A stretch of 64,000 nt of DNA from the NCBI RefSeq assembly GCF_900101905.1, contig NZ_FNAJ01000007.1:302025-366024 (forward strand), in the 5' to 3' direction. Below are positions 47,352 through 57,295 of the stretch, in pieces. The translations under genes were made by a program, and so were the position numbers. Origin of the DNA: Myxococcus virescens (lineage in GTDB: Bacteria; Myxococcota; Myxococcia; Myxococcales; Myxococcaceae). Each line of letters begins with the position of its first letter. The first letter of the stretch is position 1. The notes beneath the pieces were generated by a model. The model saw only the letters and a list, made by a program, of their open reading frames with translations. It was not told where the DNA came from and did no database searches.

Positions 47352-50300
47352 CAGGCCACCTCCGAGGCCGCCTGGGCGTGGTGGCGGCGCTGGAACTCCG
47401 CGTAGGCTTGCCGCATGTCCGCCTCGCGGTCACAGCCGTCGAACGGGAGGACGTAAGTGATGGAAGGGTCGTCCGGGGCAGTGACGGTGCCCTCCGTTAT
47501 CCCTTGCTTCGCGACGAACCTCAGCGCCGCCGAAGAGACTAGACGGCCCGTGCGGTCGTAGCGGTTATCGCGCTCATAACCGTACAGCACGGGAAACTGA
47601 ACACGATAAACAAGGCATAGGTCATCTGCGCTTAGTCCAGCCATGAGAGCTACAAGTGCGTCAATCTCAACCAGTGCTTGTCTACGTTCAAAGTCGGTCC
47701 TCAATGCGCTCGGCCGCTCCCACGTATTTGACAGAAATGACCAATCAGAGAGCCTTGCGTCAGCACGAGTAAAGCCGTCGCGCTTCATCTCTGGCGTCCA
47801 CGCTGCTTCCCACAGGCTTGCATAATGCGAAGTGAGGCAGTTTAGCCGCAATGTGCGGATTGCCAGCGCGGCATTCAGGTTTGCTAAGGAAACGAATGGC
47901 ATTCTTGCCATCCCATCCCCTCGTATGTTCGCAGCGCCAGTGCTTCTAACCAAGTAGTCAAGCAGGAGGGACGAGCAGATTGCGGAGAATCGCACCAGAT
48001 CATCGGTTCTGGTGAATGCAAAGGATACGCATCCGTCGATGTGGCCAGTCCCAGGTGGGATGATTGCTCCAATGACCGTCCGTTCTCCGGCCATGGCAAG
48101 CATTTTTCTTTGTACATGCCTGTAGAAGTCCGTAACTGGGCGGTCCTTGAATGTCGGTGTGCGCGCCCGATACTCCTTGGGACTGCACCCAGGAGAATAA
48201 TTGGTTCGTGGTAGGTAGTCGTCAGGAATGCGGGTGAGGTCGATCTGTGTGTAGTCTTTGTTCGAACGACATCGAGGATTGGGTGTTTTGTTGAATGGGC
48301 GAGCCACATAAAAATGTGGTCCCGAAAGGATCCATTCTTCTGGCGCACTGCAGTCGTGCTCTCTGGCGCTGATCGTGCCGTCCTTCTGCTGGTTGGTCTC
48401 ATTCCACATCATTGTCGCAAACCAGCAATCATCAAGGTCGGCGAGTTTAGGCGCAGCCGCAAATTGCCTAAGCACCTGCAGCATCTCGATGCTATGTACT
48501 ATTGGAAGACGGGCCTCTCGGGACGGTGTGCCGGGTTCGTCATAGAGTTTTGCGAAGAGCTCCAGCGTCTGTTCATCCACCGCAATCACTCGATGTCGAT
48601 GGCCGCGAATCTCCCAGGCGTCGCTTTCGTTCTTGATTCCAGGAACTGGCCCCGCGCCCAAGTGCATCAAAGAGTCATCGATGGTTCGAGGATGGAACAG
48701 GTTTCCGATGCTCTTGAACTGGGGCTTTTCATGAATTTGGAACCACACCGTCAGGCAGTAGGGGCGGTTGTTATCAACGTCTGGGAAGAGCAGAAGAGCA
48801 TTCCGGAAAAATGCAACCAGTCTCAATCTTCGGTAGCTCTCGGCGCGCAGCGCCCCTCCTTTTGGATCGTCGAACAGAGAGGGTTGGTGAATGAGACCCA
48901 ACACGGCTCCTGCACTGCTCAGCCGCCATCCCAGACAAATGAAATTCTTATACAGATTGACCGAGCCGCTTCCTAGCAGCGGATAGGCCTGCTTTGCGCT
49001 GAGTAAGGATTGCAGACTTGATGTCGCAGTCAGTTCGCCTAGGTAATCGCTCTTCCGTTGAGCGCTATTCAGCAGTGCCTTGCGCATTCCCTCCAAGTCC
49101 GACGCGCTGTGCTCTCGAACACCCAGTGTGGCATCAAACTCGGAGAGGATGCCTGCCTCCTTCCACTCCAACTTGACCCACGGGGGATTACCTAGGAGCA
49201 GATCGAATCCGCCTCGGTCGGCGAACACCTCCGCGAAGGCCAGCTCCCAGTGGAAAAAGCCGCCGCCCACTTCGGCAAGCCAGGGATGCGCCTGCTTGAG
49301 CGCCGCTACATTCACCGCGCCCTCGGGCACGAGTAGTGCTTCAAGTGCGGAGAGCCACTCATCACGCTCTGGAATTAGGTACACCTTGTCCAGCGGCCAG
49401 CTCCACAGTGCACACCAAGCGTCCATGGCGAGCTGGAGCCGCCGTCCCGGTGTCCCTGGTTGGCCTAGGTCTTCGGCAACAATGCGCTCTCGCTCCTCCG
49501 CAGGGAGATGCTGTGTCGCTGTCTCGACAGGTTGGCCCCACACGAGAACTGTCTGTGCGGTTCGGGCCAGTGCTCGACGCCGGTCCTCCACGTGCCGCAT
49601 CCACAGTCGGTCCGCCGCCGCACTGAGCGCATGCAGACGCTGGACCTCCTCTTCCTTCCACGCGGCGGAGATGAAGCGCTTGCGCCACTCCTTGAGGAGC
49701 TTCACCTCCTCCTGGGCGAGCGACTTCGCGACCTTGTCGTCCGCGACCGCGCCCATTCCCTCATCTGGAAGGAGGAAGTGGAGGATGCCGTCCTCTGGGA
49801 GCGGCTGACTCAGCGGCACGGTCTCCGGCACGAGCACGAGGAAGTTGGGCGCCGTCTTCGTGTTCTTCCGGAGTACGTCCCTGGCCCGGAACACCTGCCG
49901 GCGGCAGCCCACTAGCGAGTTGCCCACGCCCAGGCGCAGGTCGAACCACGGCACCGGAATCCCGGGCCCCAGGATGTTGAGCCACAGTGAGACCTTGGCG
50001 AGGTCCACCGCTACGGGGTTCAGGTCGACGCCGTAGGCATTGTGCGTGGCCAGCCAGGCCTTCACCCGCTGACGCTCCTGCGCGTACTCGGCCTGGGGGA
50101 TGCGCCTTCCCAGCTCGGCCTGCTTCCGCTCCAGGTACGCGCTCGCCAGCTGGTTGATGCCCTCGTTGAGGAAGGCCCCGCTGCCCATGGCGGGCTCGCA
50201 CAGAGTGAGGCGGAGAATCTCGTCCGCGCTTTTGCCCGTGAGCAGCTCCTGGAGCGCGTACTTCACCACGCAACGGGTCAGCACCTCCGGCGTGTAGTAC

Positions 50301-51892
50301 GAGGCGGAGCGCTCCCGGTCCCGCCCCGCGAGCCGGTAAACGAAGGAGCCCTTCTTGTAGACCTTGCGCTGCGTGCGGCGCTCGGGTTCCAGCGGGTCCG
50401 GCACCTGGACGAACTCCTCTTCCTTGAAGCGCTCGACTTCCGAGGCCCGGGCGAAGAAGACCTGCTCCAGCGCGTCCCCGTCGTCGCTCGTGCCCTCCTT
50501 CTTGAGCTCGTAGAGGTCCTCGCGGGCGAAGAAGCCGGTGTAGCTGAGCAGCCCTTCGTAGACGGCGCCGAGCTGGTTGATGCCCAGCCGTGCATACGAG
50601 ATGCGGCCGCGGCCCCGGTTGCGTCCCCGGCCCCAGGCGCCCTGGCGGGAGAGCGAGAGGAGCTGGAGTACCTGCTGCATGACCTCGTTGGGCAGGCGCG
50701 CCGAGGACAGCCGGGGGGTATGGCGGGGGTCGAACAGCGCGGAATCCAGCGCGGGCACCTCGAAGGTGAACTTCTGGTTTCGCAGCGCATCGCCTTGAGC
50801 GAAGCGCTGGCCGCGGTGGAGCAGGGCGAAGAGCTGCTCGATGCTCTCGTGGATGAAGGTGCCCACTCGCGCCTCAGCGCCGTGCAGCGGCACCAGCTCC
50901 AGGTCGCGCAGGTGCTCCAGGCTGTAGCCCAGCCGGTAGCTCTCGCTGTTCATGGGCAGGACGCCCAGCTCCTCGCCGCGCGCCTCCGCGTAGAAGATGA
51001 ACAGCAGCCGGTAGAGGAAGGTGAGGCACTCGTTGGTGAGCGAGCGGGCGAGCGCGTCGTCGAAGAGGCTGGTGCCGTCGCCCGCGTAGACCTTCTTCTT
51101 GGACTCGCGCTGCGACTGGACCCATGCGTTGCCCAGGAGCTCCACGGCCTCGCGCAGGTTGTACTTGAGGTCCTCGGAGACGCCGTACGCGTGGCGGTGG
51201 GAGCCCTCGTCCAGCAGGTCGTGCGCGGGTGTACCCTGCTCGGGGGCCACCGCCTCGCGGCACAGCAGCGCCGCGGTCGCCGTGAGCTCCAGCGCGTCGC
51301 CGCCGCCCAGCACCGCGTCGAGGTCGAAGAGGAGATAGCGCCCCTGGCCCCACCGGCTGCGCTCGGCCAGGAGCACCTCGCGTCCGGCCAGGGCCAGCAC
51401 CCAGCGCGGTGGCTCCTCCAGGGTAAAGAGTGTGCTGATGAGCTCCTCCAGGTCGTCCTGGAAGGAGGTCTCCCCCTCAGTGTGGCGCACCGAGGTGGGC
51501 GACAGGGGCCGCGCCTCCAGCAGGCCCTGCTCGGGCTCCAGCAGCGAAGCTGCCACGGCCACTACTCGCCGATTGCCATCCGCGGAGAGGTCGAGCAGCA
51601 CCCGGGCCAGCAGGTCCGGTTCGAGCTCCACGAGGTGCTCTCCGCCGTCCACCGGGTAGCCGAGGACCGTGAGCAGCTCCTGATGGAATGACTGGGTGAG
51701 CTTGTCTCGCTCGTCCTTGTCGGCGCGGCGCAGTTGCTCGTACTTCCTGCGCAGCGCCTTGAGCGCCTTCTGCGGTCCTTCCTCGCCGAAGTGCTGCAGG
51801 AGCCCCTTGAGGTCCTTCTCCAGAAGCTCGTCCAGGTAGTGCTGGCTGTAGAATTCGCCAACGTTCTTGATGCCACGCGGTGCGAAGGCCAT
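47351..51892 (-). CDS. Eco57I-like adenine-N6 DNA methyltransferase (DrmMI-like)
   Basis: A 1,513-residue protein with ATG 51892 preceded by GAGGAAG. The N-terminal 500 residues are of unknown role. The SAM-binding motif I, CEPAMGSGAFLNE, lies near residue 567. The catalytic motif IV, LLLGNPPWVKLEW, near residue 900, marks an amino-methyltransferase. The C-terminal third is the expected target-recognition region; between about 47.5 and 49.1 kb its DNA drops to roughly 50% GC against over 70% on either side. It probably marks self DNA. No nuclease motif is evident in it. It sits 12 bp after the SNF2 gene and overlaps the DEAD/DUF1998 gene. Confidence 0.87.
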   Translation of the reverse strand: MAFAPRGIKNVGEFYSQHYLDELLEKDLKGLLQHFGEEGPQKALKALRRKYEQLRRADKDERDKLTQSFHQELLTVLGYPVDGGEHLVELEPDLLARVLLDLSADGNRRVVAVAASLLEPEQGLLEARPLSPTSVRHTEGETSFQDDLEELISTLFTLEEPPRWVLALAGREVLLAERSRWGQGRYLLFDLDAVLGGGDALELTATAALLCREAVAPEQGTPAHDLLDEGSHRHAYGVSEDLKYNLREAVELLGNAWVQSQRESKKKVYAGDGTSLFDDALARSLTNECLTFLYRLLFIFYAEARGEELGVLPMNSESYRLGYSLEHLRDLELVPLHGAEARVGTFIHESIEQLFALLHRGQRFAQGDALRNQKFTFEVPALDSALFDPRHTPRLSSARLPNEVMQQVLQLLSLSRQGAWGRGRNRGRGRISYARLGINQLGAVYEGLLSYTGFFAREDLYELKKEGTSDDGDALEQVFFARASEVERFKEEEFVQVPDPLEPERRTQRKVYKKGSFVYRLAGRDRERSASYYTPEVLTRCVVKYALQELLTGKSADEILRLTLCEPAMGSGAFLNEGINQLASAYLERKQAELGRRIPQAEYAQERQRVKAWLATHNAYGVDLNPVAVDLAKVSLWLNILGPGIPVPWFDLRLGVGNSLVGCRRQVFRARDVLRKNTKTAPNFLVLVPETVPLSQPLPEDGILHFLLPDEGMGAVADDKVAKSLAQEEVKLLKEWRKRFISAAWKEEEVQRLHALSAAADRLWMRHVEDRRRALARTAQTVLVWGQPVETATQHLPAEERERIVAEDLGQPGTPGRRLQLAMDAWCALWSWPLDKVYLIPERDEWLSALEALLVPEGAVNVAALKQAHPWLAEVGGGFFHWELAFAEVFADRGGFDLLLGNPPWVKLEWKEAGILSEFDATLGVREHSASDLEGMRKALLNSAQRKSDYLGELTATSSLQSLLSAKQAYPLLGSGSVNLYKNFICLGWRLSSAGAVLGLIHQPSLFDDPKGGALRAESYRRLRLVAFFRNALLLFPDVDNNRPYCLTVWFQIHEKPQFKSIGNLFHPRTIDDSLMHLGAGPVPGIKNESDAWEIRGHRHRVIAVDEQTLELFAKLYDEPGTPSREARLPIVHSIEMLQVLRQFAAAPKLADLDDCWFATMMWNETNQQKDGTISAREHDCSAPEEWILSGPHFYVARPFNKTPNPRCRSNKDYTQIDLTRIPDDYLPRTNYSPGCSPKEYRARTPTFKDRPVTDFYRHVQRKMLAMAGERTVIGAIIPPGTGHIDGCVSFAFTRTDDLVRFSAICSSLLLDYLVRSTGAANIRGDGMARMPFVSLANLNAALAIRTLRLNCLTSHYASLWEAAWTPEMKRDGFTRADARLSDWSFLSNTWERPSALRTDFERRQALVEIDALVALMAGLSADDLCLVYRVQFPVLYGYERDNRYDRTGRLVSSAALRFVAKQGITEGTVTAPDDPSITYVLPFDGCDREADMRQAYAEFQRRHHAQAASEVA

Positions 51893-51904
51893 GTCCCGTC
51901 TTCC

Positions 51905-54880
51905 TCAGCGTGCGACCAGTACGGCAATGAGCTTCACGTGGGCCCGGTCATCCGTTGCTAGGGTCTGTTGAATCCACGTGTGCCGTTCCTTCTTGCGTTC
52001 CATCACCTGCGCCTCCTCGCGGTCCAGCCGCTCCCGGCGCCGGCGGGCGAGTCCCGAGTCCCCATGGGCGCCCAGCCGCTGGCGCGCCTCCTCGATGGCT
52101 TCGAGGCGCGAGGACGCCCACCTGCTGCTTCGCGCCTCGGCCTCGTGCACCTCGTCGCGCATGGCGTTCATGCGTTCGGAGCGCAGGCGGCGCATCTCCG
52201 CTTCCGCGGTCTCCCGCCAGAGAGGGCGGGCGGCCTCCAGTGCCGACAGCAACTGCGTGGGCACGCCCGGGTTGGCGACCTTGCCGCGCAGCCCGGCGAG
52301 TTCCAGGACCTCGTCCAGGGCGAGAATTTGCGGTACGGCCGGCACCTTCCCCAGCGCCGTGCACAGCCCCAGCCAGCGCGTCAGGGCGGGCTGCGCGCGC
52401 CGGTTGGTTAGCGTGCCTTCCACGAGCGCCACCGCATCCACCCCGAGCCGCTCCCGGATGGAGGGAATGACGAGGAGGGGGGCCTCCAACCGGCCGAAGG
52501 AGAGGGAGACCCGGTCCGCGGCCCACTCCACCGCTGGATGTTGGCTCCACAGGTATTGCAGCTCCGGCCAGCTCCCCTGGCGGTCCCGGCTTTCGTCGAT
52601 GGCGCGCTCGACGGTCCTGGGATCGGCGGACAGATGCAGCTTGCCCTCGCGCGGACGGGCCCCCGAGGGCATCGAGTCGAAGCGGCGCTGGAGGTCCTCG
52701 GGAGCGCGGAATGTGACCTCGTCGCGCTGCGGGTGCCAGGTGAGCTGGAGCTTGTGGCCCGAGGCGGTCAGCTCGGGCTCCAAGTGCTCCAGCGCTTCGC
52801 GGAAGAAGGCTGCATCGCTGGGGTAGAGCGAGGGCGGCGTGGCGGTGCGCTGGGGCGTGGAGGGGGGCTCGGTGCTGTGCGCGAGCAGGTCAAGAAGCCA
52901 GTTCTCGGAGAGCGCATCCTCGGCCTCTGCGCCCGCGCGCTCGGACTGGAGCGCTCGCACTTCCTCGTCCAGGCCCTTGCCGGAGGAGATGGTGCTCGCC
53001 ACGAAGTCAGCCTCGCGTTCCGCGTCGAAGAGACCGAGCAGCGCGCCTTCATCGCCCAGGTTGCCGCGCGCTTCCTGCTCCTTGTCCAGGAGCTTCTGCA
53101 CGACCTGGAGGTCCGCCTTTACCTGTGGGGCCTGGGAGCGAGTGAGCAGGAATCGGATGCGGGGCGTTTCCGTCTGGCCATAGCGGTCGATGCGGCCATT
53201 GCGCTGCTCAAGCCGGATGAGGGACCAGGGCACGTCGAAGTGTATGAGCCGGGAGCAGAAGTGGTGCAGGTTGATGCCCTCGGAGGCCATGTCCGAGGCG
53301 AGCAGCACCCGGACCTTGCCGTCCTTCGAGCCGAAGGACTCGAGGATGGCGCGGATGTCCGTGTCCTTCTCGGCGCCGGTGAGCACCGCAAGCGTCCCGT
53401 CTCCCGGTGCGCCTGGGTTGCTCTGAACGCCCAGCCGCTGGGAGAGGACCGTCTCCAGCAGCCCCAACGTGGCCAGACGCTCCGAGAAGATGACGAGCCG
53501 CGGGTCGCCGGGTTTCCCCCGGATTCCCAGGGCAGGGAGGGTGTGCTCCAGGAAGAGCCGCAGCTTGGAGAAGCCTGGGAGCTCGATGCGGGAGGCCAGT
53601 GCGTGCAACCGGTCCAGGGTGTCGAGATCCTTCCTCCAGTCCGAGGCGAGTTCAGGCTTCGAGTCGATTCGCTCACGCAGGCTCTTCTGCCGCTGCTCCA
53701 CGGTCTCCAGGAAGGCGACCGGCGAGGAGAGGAACGCCTTGAGGAGCGTGGTGCGGAAGAGCACGTCGCGCGCGCCGCCCTTCTTGCTCAGGCGGATGTG
53801 GCGATCCAGGGTGTGGAAGCGAGCCTCCTGGAGGGCGGCGAAGACGGCCTCCTCCTCGGGCGAGGCGTCCGCCCAGGAAAGCTGGGTGTCACGCTGCTTG
53901 AAGGCGCTCTGGGCCTGCTGCTCCACGTCCTTGCGGAAGCGGCGCACATACAGCCCGCGGATGTCCTCCGGGCCGTACTTGCTGGGATTGGCCACCGCGG
54001 TGGGCTCCAGCATGTTCATCAGGGTAGCGAAGCTCTCCGGCCTTCCGTTGTGGGGCGTGGCCGACGTGAGGATGAGCGCCTCGGTATGCGAGGCGAGCAG
54101 CTCGGCGACCCGGTTCCTGCCGGTGCCCTGATTGATGGCGTTGTGGCACTCGTCCACCACCACGGCGTCCCACTGGCAGCCTTCCAGCCAGTGGCGGTAC
54201 TCGCGCTCGTTCTTGAGGGTGTCGATGCTGATGATGGCGCGGCGGTAGTGATGGAAGGGATTCTTTCCCGCGGGGATGCGCTGGCGAATCCGCTCCAGCC
54301 CCTCGCTGTCCAGGCGCATGAGGGGGATGGAGAAGCGGGTCCACAGTTCCTTCTGGAACTGGGCCAGCACGCTCTTCATGGCCACGACAAGGATGCGCTC
54401 GCCCCGACCGCGGGCGATGAGCTCGGAGAGCAGGATGCCAGCCTCGAGCGTCTTGCCCAGACCCACCGCGTCCGCGATGAGGATGCGAGGGCGAAGCGAA
54501 GAGAGCGCCCGGGAGGCCGGCTCCAGTTGGTAGGGGGAGGGCTGCATCGCTGCCCGGTGCCCGCGCCAGAGGAGCGCGTCCGTGGGCGTCATCTGGCGCA
54601 GCAGGCTCTCCAGGTACAGCCGCGAGCGCCGGTAGTGGGGGCTCGGGTCCTGGACCAGCGTGGTGTCCTCCACTCGCACCGGCTGGATGTCACGGTCGAG
54701 CTGGGTGAGAAAGATGGCCTCGTGTTGACGGACTAGGTCGGAGACGCCCACGCAGTGGACGGCGAAGTGGCCGTCACCCATGGGTTCGCAGGCCCGTACC
54801 CGCCATTCCTCGTCGCGGACGCGGATGCGGGTTCCAGGAGCAAAAGGAGAGGTTTCGCGAAGTGCGCGGGCGGGTCGCAT
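51905..54880 (-). CDS. SNF2-like helicase (DrmD-like)
   Basis: A 991-residue protein. The N-terminus (GTRIRVRDEEWRVRACE) looks like the small beta-domain that opens DrmD/HepA-type SNF2 proteins. Motif I ADAVGLGKTLEAG, motif II VVVDECHNAI (DECH rather than DEAH), motif III LTSATPHNGRPES, motifs V/VI GINLHHFCSRLIHFDVPWS and QRNGRIDRYGQ. The C-terminal 250 residues are charged and helical. It should move on duplex DNA without unwinding it. It immediately precedes the methylase, as drmD precedes drmMI in class 1 DISARM. The upstream gene ends 17 bp before the ATG and I see no clear ribosome binding site. Confidence 0.85.
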   Translation of the reverse strand: MRPARALRETSPFAPGTRIRVRDEEWRVRACEPMGDGHFAVHCVGVSDLVRQHEAIFLTQLDRDIQPVRVEDTTLVQDPSPHYRRSRLYLESLLRQMTPTDALLWRGHRAAMQPSPYQLEPASRALSSLRPRILIADAVGLGKTLEAGILLSELIARGRGERILVVAMKSVLAQFQKELWTRFSIPLMRLDSEGLERIRQRIPAGKNPFHHYRRAIISIDTLKNEREYRHWLEGCQWDAVVVDECHNAINQGTGRNRVAELLASHTEALILTSATPHNGRPESFATLMNMLEPTAVANPSKYGPEDIRGLYVRRFRKDVEQQAQSAFKQRDTQLSWADASPEEEAVFAALQEARFHTLDRHIRLSKKGGARDVLFRTTLLKAFLSSPVAFLETVEQRQKSLRERIDSKPELASDWRKDLDTLDRLHALASRIELPGFSKLRLFLEHTLPALGIRGKPGDPRLVIFSERLATLGLLETVLSQRLGVQSNPGAPGDGTLAVLTGAEKDTDIRAILESFGSKDGKVRVLLASDMASEGINLHHFCSRLIHFDVPWSLIRLEQRNGRIDRYGQTETPRIRFLLTRSQAPQVKADLQVVQKLLDKEQEARGNLGDEGALLGLFDAEREADFVASTISSGKGLDEEVRALQSERAGAEAEDALSENWLLDLLAHSTEPPSTPQRTATPPSLYPSDAAFFREALEHLEPELTASGHKLQLTWHPQRDEVTFRAPEDLQRRFDSMPSGARPREGKLHLSADPRTVERAIDESRDRQGSWPELQYLWSQHPAVEWAADRVSLSFGRLEAPLLVIPSIRERLGVDAVALVEGTLTNRRAQPALTRWLGLCTALGKVPAVPQILALDEVLELAGLRGKVANPGVPTQLLSALEAARPLWRETAEAEMRRLRSERMNAMRDEVHEAEARSSRWASSRLEAIEEARQRLGAHGDSGLARRRRERLDREEAQVMERKKERHTWIQQTLATDDRAHVKLIAVLVAR

Positions 54881-54897
54881 GACTGGAAGAGGGAGGC

Positions 54898-55944
54898 TCA
54901 GGGCTCGAGGTAACGAAGAGCGGACTGTAAGACCTCGGTGTCATCGTCGAAGCCGACGGAAGAGGCTAGGTCGTCCTCGGCGTCGTCCGGGGTGACGAAG
55001 TAGAGGATGGCCGCCGCGGCGATGATGCGCCGTTGCGGAGGCAGGGTCTCCAGGCGCTCCGTGAGTTGCCGGGCGAGTTGCGCCAGGGAGCGCGCCTTCT
55101 CAAGGTCGATGAACTCGTTGCTTCGCTGCGCCTCGTCCACGGCCTCCAGATGGGCGGCAATGGCGGAGGCGAGCTCCGCCACGGAGACCTCCATGGCCCG
55201 CTTTCCGAAGCGCCGCAAGGCTGTCCGGGCAGGAGGGCGCAGGGTGGCGGCCCAGGTTTCGAGCGCAACTTCCGGGAGCAGCGGGACGTGGCGGCGTGTC
55301 ACGAGGGACTCCTGGAGACCCGGCGGGTGGGGTCTGCGGCAGGAGAGATTATAATCAAAATCCAACAGTCTCCATGGAAGTCCAGAGCCAGCGACTGCGA
55401 GCGTGGGCTGCTTGACGGACCGTCGCGGTAACGTCAGGTGTCCTGACGCCTTCGAGTACTCCGCGAACCATTTGATGAATGCCTCCCGCGGCTCAGGGGT
55501 GTAGTCCGACCGCTCCCGCTCGATGAGGCAGTCGGGGCCCGCCCAGAACGCCTCGACGATGTCGCGGCCCGCAGGTCCTACCTTGAGGGTGCCGGAGAGG
55601 ACCAGTTGGTAGGCACGCAGCGACGAGAGGTACGCGCCGAGGCTGCCCAGCTCTGACTGGCGGGAGATGAGCTTGAAGTCGAGCCCGAGGTGCCCGGTCC
55701 CCTTACGCCAGCGACGCTTGATCCCGAGCACGCCCCGCATGGCATCCGGGTTCCCCCGGGACAGCTCGCCTTGCCGAAACTCAAGGACGGCAAGTGCCCA
55801 GAAGCGCTCCCACCGTTCAAACAGTTTCTCGCGGGTTACGTCATTGGGGGGGAAGGTGGTACTCCGCTCATTAGCTTCAGCGTTAGCCGGTTCCTCACTC
55901 GCAGTCTCGGCAGCGATCCGAGCCAGGGATGGTGAGGCTTCCAC
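54898..55944 (-). CDS. YkvA/DUF1232-like C-terminal domain protein
   Basis: About 348 residues from GTG 55944; the start is uncertain, since ATG 56046 would overlap the upstream gene by 152 bp and has no ribosome binding site. The first 250 residues have no family I recognise (FERWERFWALAVLEFRQGEL, LGAYLSSLRAYQLVLSGTLK). The last 60 residues, RRIIAAAAILYFVTPDD then a DDTEVLQSALRYL ending, match the YkvA/DUF1232 pattern, a short helical membrane-associated or oligomerising module. It overlaps the Hsp70-like gene by 50 bp, implying coupled expression and perhaps a complex with it. Confidence 0.6.
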   Translation of the reverse strand: MEASPSLARIAAETASEEPANAEANERSTTFPPNDVTREKLFERWERFWALAVLEFRQGELSRGNPDAMRGVLGIKRRWRKGTGHLGLDFKLISRQSELGSLGAYLSSLRAYQLVLSGTLKVGPAGRDIVEAFWAGPDCLIERERSDYTPEPREAFIKWFAEYSKASGHLTLPRRSVKQPTLAVAGSGLPWRLLDFDYNLSCRRPHPPGLQESLVTRRHVPLLPEVALETWAATLRPPARTALRRFGKRAMEVSVAELASAIAAHLEAVDEAQRSNEFIDLEKARSLAQLARQLTERLETLPPQRRIIAAAAILYFVTPDDAEDDLASSVGFDDDTEVLQSALRYLEP

Positions 55945-57274
55945 ATCGGCATCTGACGTTTCTCCTCCGGCTATCGGGAGCAACGGTGTCGCGACGCGTG
56001 AGGGTGGAGACCGCGTCTGAGAGATGGAAGGGCGGGAAGTCGCCATGCCGGACGGAAAGGCCGTAGGCCACATGGAGGAAGGCGTGGTCTCCGCGAAGCT
56101 GGGTTCGTGACGGTACGCCTCCCGATGGCACTTCATAGAGATCCTTGGGAGGGCCAAGCACGGGTGCTTCCTTGGGGGCGGGCCAGTGTTCCACCGGGAA
56201 TTGTCGGAAGCGCTCCCGCACCGCCCGGACCTTTGAGCCTCCTCCGATTGCGAAGACGCGCAGCTCCCGCCATCGCTCCTGTATCTGCTCTTTTTGATAG
56301 GCGTGTCCAAACCCCACTCTCCAGACATCGAACATCTTCTTGACGGCAGGCTCGATGAGTCGCTCGCGGCTGGTATCCAGAAGGGCATCCTCGCGACCCC
56401 GCAGTTCTGTCGGGTCCACGACGCGGAGCACGTTTGCGAGACGCGTGCAGACCTCATTCATGCCTGGAGGGCTGCACGCTCCACCGAAGAAGGAGAGCCC
56501 TCCTTTGTCGCGGTATTCGCCATCGAGGTGGTCATGTCGTATCCGGAAGTAGCTGGTGTTCACGGTCCAGGCGCCGATATCGACGCAGGAATAGAGCCCT
56601 GGGGCGATCGCCGGGGAGCGGAAGGCCCACAGCATGGCGGCGCCTAGCTCCGGGCGGAGCCATTGCTCGTAGTCGGCCGTATCCGTCCTGCTGTCGTGGG
56701 GCCGTTCAACGCGGAGCATCTCCTCAGCTTCCTGCTCAGAGCACCCTTGGGGATCAATTCCCCGGCGGACGCCGATGTCGTACGCTGTCCTGGCCATTCG
56801 GAGGAAGACGGGAGCGAGCGGGGTTTTCTTCCAGCCCCTCTCAGTCGGAATCCCCAGGGTCACGCCCATGCGTGGGCGTTGACCCGCGCCACGAGCAAGC
56901 ACGTCGCTCACATCCAGCGCCAACTTCATGATGTGGGCGAGGTACAGCGTGGCCAGGGCTTCGTAGGTCAGACGTATCGCGCCAGGGACACGAGTCCCGA
57001 ACAGTTGCGGAGTCTCGGCTTTCGCCTTGAGCGAATACTCGGTCGTTCCTCGCCGGCCTACGGCAGCGTCACCGAGGAGCACCAACCCATTGTGCACGGA
57101 CGCAGCTGAGGGATACCGGCCCCCTTCCTGAGTCCCCGTGGGACGCAGGACGTATGCAGCGGAATTGCTGCCAAGTGAGTAGTCTCGGAGTACAAGCTTC
57201 GTGGTGCTCGTGCCCCAGTCCAGGCCGAGATGATAATGCCTCGGAGCTCCCCCTTCGGGTCTACGCTCTGCCAT
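55895..57274 (-). CDS. Hsp70/actin-fold ATPase with C-terminal zinc ribbon
   Basis: A 459-residue protein. Phosphate-1 loop HLGLDWGTSTTKLVLRD, phosphate-2 loop SCVDIGAWTVNTS and adenosine motif VFAIGGGSKV are all present, so an actin-like ATPase fold is likely. There is no room for the Hsp70 substrate-binding domain; instead the protein ends with a four-cysteine ribbon, RCRCGS and RCRDCE. Such proteins may act as nucleotide-driven switches rather than chaperones (inference). A GGGGGGA run precedes the ATG, nearly the same leader sequence as before the SNF2 gene upstream. It starts 21 bp after that gene. Confidence 0.8.
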   Translation of the reverse strand: MAERRPEGGAPRHYHLGLDWGTSTTKLVLRDYSLGSNSAAYVLRPTGTQEGGRYPSAASVHNGLVLLGDAAVGRRGTTEYSLKAKAETPQLFGTRVPGAIRLTYEALATLYLAHIMKLALDVSDVLARGAGQRPRMGVTLGIPTERGWKKTPLAPVFLRMARTAYDIGVRRGIDPQGCSEQEAEEMLRVERPHDSRTDTADYEQWLRPELGAAMLWAFRSPAIAPGLYSCVDIGAWTVNTSYFRIRHDHLDGEYRDKGGLSFFGGACSPPGMNEVCTRLANVLRVVDPTELRGREDALLDTSRERLIEPAVKKMFDVWRVGFGHAYQKEQIQERWRELRVFAIGGGSKVRAVRERFRQFPVEHWPAPKEAPVLGPPKDLYEVPSGGVPSRTQLRGDHAFLHVAYGLSVRHGDFPPFHLSDAVSTLTRRDTVAPDSRRRNVRCRCGSLTIPGSDRCRDCE

Positions 57275-57295
57275 TCATCCCCCCATTTAACGGCT

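Noticed and set aside
50042..51691. A 549-residue plus-strand frame inside the methylase gene
   Set aside because: It is antisense to the conserved methylase, low-complexity, and interrupts no operon structure.
41052..54880. Canonical DISARM or Druantia
   Set aside because: No phospholipase-D protein and no separate drmA and drmB, so not canonical DISARM. No DruA-D, DruF-G, DruM or DruH-like partner was recognised, so Druantia rests only on the resemblance of the DEAD/DUF1998 protein to DruE.
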